NCBI RefSeq assembly: GCF_029024105.1
Contig: NZ_CP118963.1
Location: forward strand, 2,852,001 to 2,916,000
Direction of reading: 5' to 3'
Length of the DNA stretch: 64,000 nucleotides
From: Acinetobacter lwoffii
GTDB lineage: Bacteria; Pseudomonadota; Gammaproteobacteria; Pseudomonadales; Moraxellaceae
Below are positions 7,959 to 16,964 of the stretch, piece by piece. The translations under genes and the position numbers were made by a program. The notes under the pieces are model-generated. The model was not told the DNA's origin, ran no database searches, and saw only the letters and a program-made list of their open reading frames with translations. Each line of letters begins with the position of its first letter. Positions within the stretch are counted from its first letter, which is position 1.

Positions 7959-8393
7959 TTAAGGCTGATAATAAATATCGGCATCTGTTCCTTCACCACC
8001 CGATTGACCATCTGCACCAAATGAATACAGATCGAAGCTGCGACCATCGGTGCCCGGAATCACATATTGCAGTTCATTATCCCAGCTGTCTTTTGGAAAA
8101 CCGCCTTTGACATAACCGCCCGGCACCCAGTTTTTTGCAGTCGCTGGCTGATTCACCAGTGCATCCAGACCACCTTCCTGCATACTTGGATACTTGCCAT
8201 TGTCCAGCTTGTATTGATCCAGTGAACCTGCAATGCTCTGCAACTTGATCACGGTGGTATCTACTTTGGCCTTTTCACCGCGTCCCATCACGTTCGGAAC
8301 GATCAGCGCAGCAAGCACACCGAGAATAACAATCACCACCATGACTTCGATTAAGGTAAAGCCCGTCTGTTTATTTAATTGATTCCTTTTCAT
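7959..8393 (-). CDS. gspG: type II secretion major pseudopilin GspG
   Basis: Major pseudopilin of the type II secretion system, forming the periplasmic pseudopilus that pushes substrates such as lipases through the outer-membrane secretin. The 144 residues open with a prepilin leader cleaved at Gly11-Phe12 (KQTG/FTLIEVMVV), with Glu at +5, followed by the hydrophobic N-terminal helix. The C-terminal globular part has the expected pseudopilin pattern: a KYPSMQEGGLDALV segment and a closing DLYSFGADGQSGGEG calcium-loop region. A GAGAGAG ribosome site precedes the ATG. gspF lies 79 bp upstream on the same strand; the other gsp genes are not in the window, consistent with the scattered gsp loci of Acinetobacter. 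Confidence 0.96.
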   Translation of the reverse strand: MKRNQLNKQTGFTLIEVMVVIVILGVLAALIVPNVMGRGEKAKVDTTVIKLQSIAGSLDQYKLDNGKYPSMQEGGLDALVNQPATAKNWVPGGYVKGGFPKDSWDNELQYVIPGTDGRSFDLYSFGADGQSGGEGTDADIYYQP

Positions 8394-8472
8394 TCAATCT
8401 CTCTCATTTATTTGCATCATTCAGAATTTCCACTTGAATCTTGATCACAGCAAAATTCTAACTGGCTTCTGT

Positions 8473-9678
8473 TTAAATCATATTATTCATATTCACAATT
8501 GGCAGCATCACTGCAATCACAATCACCAAAACAATACTGGCCATCAATACCAGCATTAAAGGTTCCAGCAAGGCCAGTAAAGTTGAAATCAGGGTGGTCA
8601 CTTCGCGATCCTGCATCTGTGAAGCACGTTCCAACATGCGGTCCAGTTCACCAGACGCTTCACCACTTTTGATCATTTGTACCATCATCGGCGGGAAATA
8701 ACCACTGCGTTCCAGTTGGGTCGCCAGGTTGCCACCTTCAGTGACTTTTTCCGCTGCCAGATTGACAGCATCACGGATCACCCAGTTGTTACTGACTGCA
8801 GCACCAATGCGCAGTGCATCGACCAGCGGCACGCCAGACTGGGTCAAAATGGATAAGGTACTGGCAAAACGTGCGGCATTAATCCCGCGTGACAATTTGC
8901 CGAATAAAGGTAATTTTAAGGTCAGACGGTCAAAGGCATAATGCCCGGCGGTGGTTCTTAAAAACCGGACCAACAGGAAAATCCCCAAAGCACCACCAAT
9001 CAATAAAAATGGCCAAGCAATGCGGATAAAATCACTGGCTTTCATCAAGGCCACGGTAATCCACGGTAAGGCGTCTTTACTCTGATCAAAAGTCTTGACG
9101 ATATCCGGCACCACATAGGTCATCAGCCCCATCACGATCGCAAAGGACATCAGCATCAGGATAATCGGATAGACCATTGCACCCTGAATTTTTTTCTGCA
9201 TGGCAAACCGGTTTTCGGTATAGTCAGCCAACTGATCCAGAATCAGGTCCAGATGTCCGGAACGCTCACCGGCCGCAATCGTAGCAATATACAGTTCAGG
9301 AAAACGTCCGGATTGCTGCAAACCCTGCGCCAGACTATGCCCTTCTAGTACCTTGGAGCGAACCGACATCAGCAGGTTTTGTACATGCACTTTTTCGCTT
9401 TGCTTGCCGACGGCGCGGATGGCTTCTTCCAGCGGAATCGCGGCAGCGACCAGCACAGATAGCTGCCGGGTCATGAGGGCCAGATCGTAGGCGGTGATGC
9501 TTTTTTCAAACCATTTTCGACGATGCTGCTGGTCTTTTTTTTCGACAGGATCAACAGAGACCGGAATAAGTGCTTTATCCCGTAATTGTTGCCGGATCTG
9601 ACGTGCAGAATCCCCCTCCAGCACGCCTTTTTGCTGCTTTCCTGAAGCATCAAGCGCAATAAACTGATATGCAGGCAT
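8473..9678 (-). CDS. gspF: type II secretion inner-membrane platform protein GspF
   Basis: Polytopic inner-membrane core of the type II secretion platform that couples the GspE ATPase to pseudopilus assembly. The 401-residue length is typical. Two repeated T2SSF domains are visible: the first around residues 65-190 (AYDLALMTRQLSVLVAAAIPLEEAI), the second around 265-390 (FASTLSILTQSGVPLVDALRIGA). Membrane segments lie near 165-190, 215-237 and 370-395. It is divergent from priA and upstream of gspG, so the two gsp genes probably form one transcript. Confidence 0.95.
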   Translation of the reverse strand: MPAYQFIALDASGKQQKGVLEGDSARQIRQQLRDKALIPVSVDPVEKKDQQHRRKWFEKSITAYDLALMTRQLSVLVAAAIPLEEAIRAVGKQSEKVHVQNLLMSVRSKVLEGHSLAQGLQQSGRFPELYIATIAAGERSGHLDLILDQLADYTENRFAMQKKIQGAMVYPIILMLMSFAIVMGLMTYVVPDIVKTFDQSKDALPWITVALMKASDFIRIAWPFLLIGGALGIFLLVRFLRTTAGHYAFDRLTLKLPLFGKLSRGINAARFASTLSILTQSGVPLVDALRIGAAVSNNWVIRDAVNLAAEKVTEGGNLATQLERSGYFPPMMVQMIKSGEASGELDRMLERASQMQDREVTTLISTLLALLEPLMLVLMASIVLVIVIAVMLPIVNMNNMI

Positions 9679-9828
9679 TGTAATGCTCTAATTTTCCAAA
9701 ATTTTGCTTAACGCTGTTGCGTCAGACCACCGAAATCATTCATATTCTTTGATATAAATTATCTGCTCACTCTAACATAATCGAACTTTAAGCACGACGA
9801 AATTTCTTCAGGATCTCCACCCCAAGAT

Positions 9829-12051
9829 ATGCAAAATTCTCACACCGATTCCAGTCTACTTTATCGCGTACGCGTTGCTGTACCTGTACATGTATTTGAT
9901 TGTTTTGATTACACAATGAGTGCAGAACAATTTGAACAGGCGCAGATTGGCGCACGTGTACTGGTATCGTTTGGTCGGCAGAATCTGGTCGGGGTGATTA
10001 TCGAAAAACTGCCTGCAGACACTCCTCTCGACCCACGCTTTAAGCTTAAGGCAGTAACCGAACTGCTCGATGAACGCGCCATTATAGATGCCAAAGTTTT
10101 AAGTTTGTTGACATGGTCAGCGCAGTATTACCAGTTTCCGATCGGTGAAGTCGTCCACAGTGCCCTGCCGACTCTGTTGCGTCAGGGTAAGCCTTATAAC
10201 CTGCTGGCCCGTACCTGGAAATTCCTGGACCCTGATGCCGAGGCCAAAGTACGCCGTTCGGACAAGCAGCAGGAAGCTTACCGGATTTTAAAACTGCATC
10301 CGGTCGGGACCACTGAAAATGTGCTGAACATGGCCGGGATTGAAACCGCGACCTTAAAAGCGCTGGAGAAAAAAGAGATTTGCGCCTGTGTGCTGGAGCC
10401 ACAAGATTTCAATCCGCAGCCGATGCAGCTGGCACAAATGCCGCTTACTGCCAATCCTGAACAAAAACATGCAGTCGAACAGGTATTAAAATATCGCAAT
10501 CAATATCAAGCTTTTTTACTGGATGGTCTGACCGGCAGCGGTAAAACTGAAGTGTATTTGCAGATCATGGAACAGGTACTGAAACAGGGCAAACAGGTGC
10601 TGGTGCTGGTGCCGGAAATCGGCCTGACGCCGCAAACCATCAGCCGTTTTCAGTCCCGTTTTCATTGCCATATTGCGTTGCTGCATTCCGGGCTGAATGA
10701 TTCCAAACGGCTACAAGCCTGGCAGTCGGCAGAAACCGGCAAAGCCTCAATCGTACTCGGTACACGTTCTGCCATTTATACCCCGATGCCGAATCTGGGC
10801 CTGATCATTCTGGATGAAGAACATGACCTGTCCTTTAAACAGCAGGAAGGCTTCCGCTATCATGCCCGCGATGTCGCCCTGTACCGCGGCCATTTACAGC
10901 AATGTCCGGTAATCTTAGGGTCAGCCACACCAAGCATTGACAGTTATGCGCTGGTGCAACATGGCAAGATGCAGGCACTGGAGCTGAACCAGCGTGCCGG
11001 CACGGCCTTGATGCCCAAAATCCATATTCTGGATTTAAAAGTTGCGCAAAAAAAGCATGGGATTAGCCTGCAATTGATTCAGGACATCAAAAAGCGCCTG
11101 GAGAAAAAAGAACAGGTGCTGATTTTTTTAAACCGCCGTGGCTATGCCCCCGTCCTGCTGTGTGGCAGCTGTGGCTGGCAGGCGAAATGTCCGCACTGTG
11201 ATGCCAACTTCACTGTACACCGCCAGCCTTATCAGCATCTACATTGCCATCACTGCGGTACTATTCACCGTATGCCGGAACACTGCCCACAATGTCAGCA
11301 TCAGGAACTGATTACACTGGGTATGGGCACCGGCAAAGTCGAAGAGCATCTGAATGAGCTCTTTCCGGATTTTGAGGTGATTCGGGTCGATCGCGATTCC
11401 ACCAGTCGGGTCGGCAGCTGGCAAAAAATCTATGACAAGATTCAGAAAAGCGAACCTGCCATTTTGCTTGGCACCCAGATGCTGGCCAAAGGCCATCATT
11501 TTCCTTATGTGACGCTGGTGGCGATTCTGGATATCGATTCCGGTCTGCTCAGTGTGGATTTCCGTGCTACTGAACGGACTGCACAACTGATTGTGCAGGT
11601 GGCAGGCCGCGCAGGCCGTGGTGAACATAAGGGTGATGTTTACCTACAGACCCTCAGACCTGATCATGCCCTGCTGAATACCCTGGTCAATGAAAATTAT
11701 CGCGTATTTGCCCAGCAAACCTTAAAAGAACGGCAGATGGCCAGAATGCCGCCCTATCGTTATGCCATCCTGATTCGCTGTGAATCCAAGGATCAGTCAC
11801 AAAATACCGAATTCTTACAGAAACATGCAGCACTCCTCAGGCAATATCCTGATCTGGAGCTGGACATCTGGGGACCGATTCCTGCGCCAATGGAACGCAA
11901 GGCGGGGCGCTATCAGTCGCATATGGTGCTATTGTCAGCGGATCGTCCACGTTTGCATTACTATGTGCGTAGCTGGTGGCAAAACATGCTGCAGGACAAA
12001 CCTTCTAGCATGAAGCTCACGCTGGACATCGACCCTCAGGAACTGAGCTAA
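9829..12051 (+). CDS. priA: primosomal replication-restart helicase PriA
   Basis: Superfamily 2 helicase that recognises stalled or repaired forks and reloads the replisome. The 740 residues include an N-terminal 3'-DNA-binding domain, Walker A in DGLTGSGKTEVYL (about residue 230), the Walker B box ILDEEHD, and an unusual zinc-binding insertion with eight cysteines in CXXC pairs (CGSCGWQAKCPHC, CHHCG, CPQC). The closing motif VI region is QVAGRAGRG. The ATG at 9829 has only a distant AGGA upstream; another in-frame start is possible but would cut into the N-terminal domain. It is divergent from gspF. The 75-bp gap to the following antiporter gene has no terminator. Confidence 0.96.
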   Translation: MQNSHTDSSLLYRVRVAVPVHVFDCFDYTMSAEQFEQAQIGARVLVSFGRQNLVGVIIEKLPADTPLDPRFKLKAVTELLDERAIIDAKVLSLLTWSAQYYQFPIGEVVHSALPTLLRQGKPYNLLARTWKFLDPDAEAKVRRSDKQQEAYRILKLHPVGTTENVLNMAGIETATLKALEKKEICACVLEPQDFNPQPMQLAQMPLTANPEQKHAVEQVLKYRNQYQAFLLDGLTGSGKTEVYLQIMEQVLKQGKQVLVLVPEIGLTPQTISRFQSRFHCHIALLHSGLNDSKRLQAWQSAETGKASIVLGTRSAIYTPMPNLGLIILDEEHDLSFKQQEGFRYHARDVALYRGHLQQCPVILGSATPSIDSYALVQHGKMQALELNQRAGTALMPKIHILDLKVAQKKHGISLQLIQDIKKRLEKKEQVLIFLNRRGYAPVLLCGSCGWQAKCPHCDANFTVHRQPYQHLHCHHCGTIHRMPEHCPQCQHQELITLGMGTGKVEEHLNELFPDFEVIRVDRDSTSRVGSWQKIYDKIQKSEPAILLGTQMLAKGHHFPYVTLVAILDIDSGLLSVDFRATERTAQLIVQVAGRAGRGEHKGDVYLQTLRPDHALLNTLVNENYRVFAQQTLKERQMARMPPYRYAILIRCESKDQSQNTEFLQKHAALLRQYPDLELDIWGPIPAPMERKAGRYQSHMVLLSADRPRLHYYVRSWWQNMLQDKPSSMKLTLDIDPQELS

Positions 12052-12126
12052 AAGATATTGCGCCTGAGGATCGATCTGGAATACGAAACTGCAAGTCTGG
12101 ATCAAGAATAAATTTAGGGCAGGAAA

Positions 12127-13980
12127 ATGTCGATACTGTTACAAATAACACTGGTTCTGGTCATTGCACTGTTGATAGTGCCACTGAGTAAAAGGCTCAG
12201 ATTGCCAAGTGTGCTGGGCTATCTGTTAACAGGGATCATCTTAAGTCCAAGCCTTTTGCACCTGATTCAGACACCCGAAGTCATGAGTAGTTTCATGCAA
12301 GTCAGCCTGATGGCACTGATGTTCTGGATCGGCCTGCAACTCAGACCACAACGCATTGTGCAGATTAATCCCTCCCTGTGGATGATGGCTGCTTTACAGG
12401 TACTAATCAGCACCCTGATTTTCACGCTCATGGCCTGGGTTTTCCTTCAGCAAAGCCTACTCGCCAGCATTGTAATTGGACTCGCCGGCAGTTTGTCCGC
12501 CCTGACTTTGGTGATTCAACATCTCAATCATCAGGAACAGTTCGCCACCAGCTATGGTCAGCAAGCCTATTCGATTCTGCTGATTCATGCTCTGTTGGCC
12601 ATTCTGGTGATTGCAGCCATTCCCTTATTTGCCGGGATTCGCTCGACCGAACATGGCGTGGCCTACTTTGCTGCCCTCATCGCGACGTTGAGCGGTCTGT
12701 TCCTGTGTAATCGCTACCTGATGCAACCGCTGTATCGCTGGATTGCCAAAAGTGGCAGTCATGAACTGCATGCGATTGTCGCGATTGCGGTGACCTTGGG
12801 GTTGCTGGTGTTAATGAATACCCTTGGACTGAATCTATTTCTCGGCGCCTTGTTTGCCGGCATTTTACTGGCAGATTCAGATTTCCGGCCTGCGGTAGAA
12901 AGTACGATTCGACCTTTTCAGGGCGTGTTGATCGGCTTGGCCTTTATCAGTCTGGGCATGTCACTGCACTTAGCTGATCTGCTGGATTTCCCCGGAATGA
13001 TTCTGGGCGGCACTTTCGCTTTGATCTTGGTCAAGTTTGCAATCAGTCTGGCATTGGCACGTTATCATCAAAATAGCTGGCGCAATAGTACCCTGCTGGC
13101 AGCCAGTCTGGCGCAAGGCGGCGAATTTGCCTTACTGGCACTGGTGATTGCAGTATCCGACCAGATTATTACGGCCAATCTACTGTCCCCCTTGCTTTGG
13201 ATGGTGAGTTTTTCCTTGCTGCTGACCCCCGCATTTTATTGGTTATTGCATAGCCAGATCTTACCGCGTCTGGATCGCCACAATCATCTGGCGGCAACCT
13301 TTGAAACCGATTCCAATCCTCAAGCCCATACACCAATCCTGCTGATTGGCTTTGGCCGCTTCGGACAGATTATTGCCCGGATTTTACTGCAGCAGCAACA
13401 CGCTTTTAGTGTCATGGACAGCAATTTGCCAGCCACTGAACTTCTGGCGCAGTACGACATCCCTTTCTATCAGGCAGATGCAACAGAACCGGAAGCCTTG
13501 ATACAGACCGGCATTGCTACAGCGCAACAGGTGATTGTGGCGATTGATGATATTGAAGACTCGATGCTGATCGTGCGGCATCTGCGGCTGAATTATCCTG
13601 AAACCTGTTTATGGATACGTGCCCGTGACCGGCATCATGTGCATTTATTGCAGGATTTGGGCGTGAAACACATCTGGCGTGAAACTTATCTTTCAGCTTT
13701 GGAACTCAGTCAGGCCTTACTAAACCAGCTCAATCCTGACCTCGAAAATAGCCAGCAACAGATTCAAAACTTCCGCGAACAGGATGAAAAACTGCTCAAC
13801 AGCCAATATCATCTGGATCCGGATGAACATCCAAATTATGAAAATCAGCGGAGCAGTTTAGCCGAACTGGAGCATCTGTTTGCCCAGGATCAACGCCATA
13901 AAGCGCAAAAACAAGCTACACAGCAGCAACAGGATACAAACGGCGCAGGAATTGATACGTTAAGAGATGAACTGTCATAA
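12127..13980 (+). CDS. CPA2-family monovalent cation:proton antiporter (KefB/KefC-like)
   Basis: Inner-membrane exchanger of the CPA2 family, fused to a cytoplasmic nucleotide-binding regulatory domain. About 12 hydrophobic segments span residues 1-385, with the ion-binding region in LFAGILLADSDFRP. The RCK/TrkA-N domain starts near 400 with a Rossmann glycine motif, IGFGRFGQIIARIL, and its acidic partner strand FSVMDSN. The last 60 residues are hydrophilic, helical and Gln-rich. Length (617) matches Kef-type proteins, but the glutathione-binding details needed to call KefB or KefC cannot be judged, so I give no symbol. It follows priA and precedes hslO in the same direction. Confidence 0.88.
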   Translation: MSILLQITLVLVIALLIVPLSKRLRLPSVLGYLLTGIILSPSLLHLIQTPEVMSSFMQVSLMALMFWIGLQLRPQRIVQINPSLWMMAALQVLISTLIFTLMAWVFLQQSLLASIVIGLAGSLSALTLVIQHLNHQEQFATSYGQQAYSILLIHALLAILVIAAIPLFAGIRSTEHGVAYFAALIATLSGLFLCNRYLMQPLYRWIAKSGSHELHAIVAIAVTLGLLVLMNTLGLNLFLGALFAGILLADSDFRPAVESTIRPFQGVLIGLAFISLGMSLHLADLLDFPGMILGGTFALILVKFAISLALARYHQNSWRNSTLLAASLAQGGEFALLALVIAVSDQIITANLLSPLLWMVSFSLLLTPAFYWLLHSQILPRLDRHNHLAATFETDSNPQAHTPILLIGFGRFGQIIARILLQQQHAFSVMDSNLPATELLAQYDIPFYQADATEPEALIQTGIATAQQVIVAIDDIEDSMLIVRHLRLNYPETCLWIRARDRHHVHLLQDLGVKHIWRETYLSALELSQALLNQLNPDLENSQQQIQNFREQDEKLLNSQYHLDPDEHPNYENQRSSLAELEHLFAQDQRHKAQKQATQQQQDTNGAGIDTLRDELS

Positions 13981-14030
13981 CTTGTGTTTTACAATAATGA
14001 CACCATTAAAGCAGGGTTATGGAGAATTTT

Positions 14031-14906
14031 ATGTCTGATTTACGCCAACGCTTTTTTATTGAAGATAGCCCTGTTCGTGGTGAAGTGGTGCATCTTGAAG
14101 AAGCTTTACAAACCATTTTAGCGCAACGTGACTATGCCCCTGCAGTTAAAATCCTGCTAGGTGAAATGCTCAGTGCCACTGCACTGCTGGCCAGCACATT
14201 GAAGATTAAAGGACGTATCAGCCTGCAAATTCAGGCATCAGGCACATTTAAATGGGCTATGGCTGAATGTAACCATTTGGGTGAAGTTCGCGCTTTGGCT
14301 GACTATGAAGAAGATCCGCACTTTCTGGTCGGTGAAGACAGCAGTACCGTGTTGAAGTCACTCACCTCTCCGGTTCTGTTCATCAATATCGAACCAGAAT
14401 TTGGCGAGCGTTATCAGGGGATTGTACCCCTTGATAAAGAAAATTTGGCGGGCTGTCTGATGCAGTATTATGACCTGTCTGCACAGATTCCAACGCGCAT
14501 TGTGCTGGCGAGCGACCATCAGCGTGCAGGTGGTTTACTGATTCAGCTGTTACCACGTAATAGTGAAGAAGAACAACGCCGGGTAGATGAAGACCTATGG
14601 CCACGTCTGACCATGCTCACAGAGACCCTAAAAACTGAAGAGTTAGTCGGTTTGCAAGCCACTGATATTCTGTATCGTTTATATAATGAAGAAGAAGTGC
14701 GTCTGCCAGATACGGAAGTGTTGAAGTTCGGTTGTACCTGCTCTAAAGAGCGTTGTGCAGTCGCTTTACAGCAAATCGGCGTAGAGTCGATCCGTGAAAC
14801 GCTGGAATTCCAGAATCCGATCGAGATGGACTGCCAGTTCTGTAATAGCCAATATACCTTTACGGCTGAAGAAGCCTTGGGTCTATTTGGTAAACACCTG
14901 AGCTAA
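14031..14906 (+). CDS. hslO: redox-regulated chaperone Hsp33
   Basis: Cytoplasmic holdase chaperone switched on by oxidation, when its zinc-binding cysteines form disulfides. The C-terminal redox switch has the family pattern CxC (Cys235 and Cys237 in FGCTCSKERC) plus CxxC (Cys268 and Cys271 in DCQFCN). I chose the ATG at 14031 (MSDLRQRFFIEDSPVRG) because GGAG lies 6 bases upstream, inside the short extension from the earlier in-frame ATG at 14019. The earlier start also has an AGG and cannot be excluded. The protein is 291 residues, normal for the family. A strong terminator follows at 14929. Confidence 0.95.
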   Translation: MSDLRQRFFIEDSPVRGEVVHLEEALQTILAQRDYAPAVKILLGEMLSATALLASTLKIKGRISLQIQASGTFKWAMAECNHLGEVRALADYEEDPHFLVGEDSSTVLKSLTSPVLFINIEPEFGERYQGIVPLDKENLAGCLMQYYDLSAQIPTRIVLASDHQRAGGLLIQLLPRNSEEEQRRVDEDLWPRLTMLTETLKTEELVGLQATDILYRLYNEEEVRLPDTEVLKFGCTCSKERCAVALQQIGVESIRETLEFQNPIEMDCQFCNSQYTFTAEEALGLFGKHLS

Positions 14907-14928
14907 GTACTTAGAATCCTTAAGTTTA

Positions 14929-14955
14929 AAAGCATTCCTAGGAATGCTTTTTTTA
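14929..14955 (+). terminator. Rho-independent terminator of hslO
   Basis: AAAAGCATTCC directly followed by TAGGAATGC and a run of seven T. The stem is AGCATTCCTAGGAATGCT, fully self-complementary. The gap onward to 15227 holds only the promoter candidate at 15151. Confidence 0.88.
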
Positions 14956-15150
14956 TATTTTAAAACCTATGGGACTGAGTTCAACAGAGCGTATTCCCCT
15001 ACATTAGAAAACCCGTCTACTCCCTGAATCAAACTCTCCTGTGAATCCAATCTAAGAATCCCTGTTGAATTATAAGATTATTCACATTAACAAAACCTAA
15101 ATATTCATCATTTTCAAAAAATTATGAGAAAGACTTCACAGTTCATCCTA

Positions 15151-15179
15151 TTGATTTAATTATGCTTTTAAAATAAATT
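15151..15179 (+). promoter_or_regulatory. possible sigma70 promoter of the DUF2147 gene
   Basis: TTGATT at 15151-15156 and TAAATT at 15174-15179 with a 17-base spacer, about 49 bp before the DUF2147 start. The -35 is fair and the -10 weak. By eye only. Confidence 0.35.
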
Positions 15180-15227
15180 AGAGCAATAATTCTAAAATGA
15201 ATACATCATCAATTTAACAGGTATGTT

Positions 15228-15689
15228 ATGAGAAAATTATTGAATACTCTAGTAATGGGGATGAGTTTAGCAGCAGTTTCTAGCTTGGCCTTTGCCTATG
15301 AAGATCCGTTATTGGGTAAATGGAAAACCATCGATGATCAATCGGGTTATTCTCGTGCGGATGTGGAAATTCGCAAGAAAGCAGATGGCAGTTATGAAGG
15401 GGTGATTGTCGAAACACGCAGCCTGCCTGGCGCAGAAAAAATGGGGATCTGTCATAAATGTCCAGGTCAGCTCAAGAACAAGCCTTTTCTAGGCCTGCCG
15501 TTTATCTGGGATTTTAAGGCAGATCCGAAAAAGCCGCGGGAATACCATGATGGCAAAGTGCTTGATCCGATCAGTGGCAAAGTTTACAAAGGTAAAGCAC
15601 GCTTAAGTGCCAATGGCAAACGTCTTACCTTGCGTGGTTATGTCGGGGTATCGGTAATTGGCCGCAGTGTAACCTGGGTAAAATATTAA
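15228..15689 (+). CDS. DUF2147 exported protein
   Basis: A 153-residue periplasmic protein. Residues 1-23 form a signal peptide (MRKLLNTLVMGMSLAAVSSLAFA, cleaved before YEDPLLGKW). The mature part has the lipocalin-like DUF2147 pattern: an initial LLGKWKTIDDQSGYSRADVEI strand pair, a central two-cysteine MGICHKCPG motif, and the terminal GYVGVSVIGRSVTWVKY typical of the family. Function is not established. It has its own promoter region and a terminator at 15704, so it is probably monocistronic. Confidence 0.9.
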   Translation: MRKLLNTLVMGMSLAAVSSLAFAYEDPLLGKWKTIDDQSGYSRADVEIRKKADGSYEGVIVETRSLPGAEKMGICHKCPGQLKNKPFLGLPFIWDFKADPKKPREYHDGKVLDPISGKVYKGKARLSANGKRLTLRGYVGVSVIGRSVTWVKY

Positions 15690-15703
15690 TTTCAGAAATA
15701 TTT

Positions 15704-15733
15704 TCAAAGCCCCTGTATCAGGGGCTTTTTTCT
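15704..15733 (+). terminator. Rho-independent terminator of the DUF2147 gene
   Basis: AAAGCCCCTG, loop TAT, CAGGGGCTTTTTTC: a 9-bp GC-rich stem followed by a T-run. Confidence 0.9.
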
Positions 15734-16173
15734 TTGTCATGATTTGAAACAATAAGGTACAAATAAAAACTGTTTTGGGGCAGGCAAAGTCATAATAATG
15801 GATTGAAGACGGTTATTTTTTATCCATTTATGATGATCAATCTTCAGCCTCGTTCAATTTTGCCCTTTGGTCTGCTTTACAGACTTCATATGGCACCCTC
15901 TATTCAACACAGGAAAGTGATTGAATACGCTTTGTCGATAACACATAAAATTATAAAAACCATTTCAGCTTTAACCTTCTTTGCCTCGCATGCTGCTGAT
16001 AAAGATCCGGTCAGACCGACTGATTCATCAACTACCAGCGCATCCCGACTCTTGACTCATGATCATTTGAGTCATCACTCTGAGTCTGCATGTCCAAGGA
16101 TTGGAAAGCGTTCTATTTTAGCACCTTCCCTTTCTCCGGATTTTGCACACTTGGCTGTTTAAGGAGTAGACCC
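15734..16173. other. 440-bp gap without a convincing gene
   Basis: An open frame from 15803 to 16162 crosses this gap, but its translation is low-complexity (Ser/His-rich), has no ribosome site and overlaps the cbpM leader, so I do not call it. The notable element is TGACTCA-N8-TGAGTCA at 16053-16074, a perfect 7-bp inverted repeat about 100 bp before cbpM that could be an operator. No remnant of a cbpA/dnaJ gene is visible in any frame. Confidence 0.5.
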
Positions 16174-16503
16174 ATGACTACGATTCAGTACCAAGAAAGT
16201 TTTTCCCAAGGTTATACCCCCTCAGAAATTATAGACGATCGTTCATTTGACTTGATCCACTTTGCAGAAGCGTGTGGACAAAGCCCGGAATGGGTCATGC
16301 AGTTAATTGAACATGGAATTTTACCAAATCGTTCTACAACCCCGACCAGCACTTTCCTCGGTGAAGATATCTCGCGTGCACAACGCGCCTATCGCCTGCA
16401 ACGCGATTTTGATGCCTCATTTAGCGCCGTTGCCATGATGCTGGACCTCATTGATGAAGTGCAGGAGTTACGTCGCGAGGTCAAACATTTGCACTTCAAG
16501 TAA
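16174..16503 (+). CDS. CbpM-like chaperone modulator (MerR-type HTH)
   Basis: A 109-residue protein resembling CbpM, the small modulator that binds the J-domain of CbpA. The family pattern is an N-terminal degenerate MerR-like helix-turn-helix (FAEACGQSPEWVMQLIEHGIL, about residues 29-49), then a helix with RAQRAYRLQRDFDASFSAVAMMLDLIDEV and a basic, coiled-coil-like end. The longer frame from 16090 is rejected: the ATG at 16174 follows a perfect AAGGAG site at 9 bases. No cbpA is adjacent, so the J-protein partner must lie elsewhere or be different. A 3' stem-loop follows. Confidence 0.8.
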   Translation: MTTIQYQESFSQGYTPSEIIDDRSFDLIHFAEACGQSPEWVMQLIEHGILPNRSTTPTSTFLGEDISRAQRAYRLQRDFDASFSAVAMMLDLIDEVQELRREVKHLHFK

Positions 16504-16514
16504 ATCCTTTTCAT

Positions 16515-16551
16515 GTTCTGTCGATCTGCATTTTCAAGTGCAGATCAGAAC
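16515..16551 (+). terminator. stem-loop after cbpM-like gene
   Basis: GTTCT (bulge GTC) GATCTGCA, loop TTTTCAAG, TGCAGATC AGAAC: a 13-bp stem with one bulge, followed by an A/T-rich stretch (ATATTTATATTTAATTTT). It probably marks the transcript end, though the tail is not a clean T-run. Confidence 0.6.
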
Positions 16552-16592
16552 ATATTTATATTTAATTTTATGATTAGAGTATAAGAATCCCT

Positions 16593-16850
16593 ATGAAAAC
16601 CAAAGATTGCAATAAGAAAATCAAATACATGTTTCCCGAATACCGCGACTTGATTGTGCAACTTCGCGAGGAAAATCCCTATTTTGCCAAGTTATTCGAG
16701 GAACATAATGAGCTGGACAAAGAAATCAGCCAGCTTGAACTTGATCCAGTCAATCATATCAACAATGATATTGAGGCGATCAAGCGTAAAAAACTGAAAT
16801 TAAAAGATGAAATCTATAAAATACTGACTCGAACAGCTCAAGTTGAGTGA
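16593..16850 (+). CDS. YdcH-family (DUF465) small coiled-coil protein
   Basis: A small, highly charged helical protein of the DUF465/YdcH family; function unknown. The family core is MFPEYRDLIVQLREENPYFAKLF, then HNELDKEISQLE and the closing KKLKLKDEIYKIL. The family usually begins at MFPEYRDL, which is an internal ATG at 16629 here (73 residues). The frame also has an ATG at 16593 giving 85 residues. Neither has a strong ribosome site, so the start is uncertain; I list the longer form. It stands alone between cbpM and the convergent CorA-type gene. Confidence 0.8.
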   Translation: MKTKDCNKKIKYMFPEYRDLIVQLREENPYFAKLFEEHNELDKEISQLELDPVNHINNDIEAIKRKKLKLKDEIYKILTRTAQVE

Positions 16851-16964
16851 TCAGCAGAACAGAGTGTTGATTTCTACAGAGCTAATCTAAAATTGAAGTC
16901 CACTGATCTACGTGTGCTTGAAAAATAGGACAACTTTTATAAATATCGATTGATAAAGGTAGCT

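Noticed and set aside
15803..16162. 119-residue open frame before the cbpM-like gene
   Set aside because: Low-complexity Ser/His-rich product, no ribosome site, no family pattern; it overlaps the cbpM leader. Treated as non-coding.
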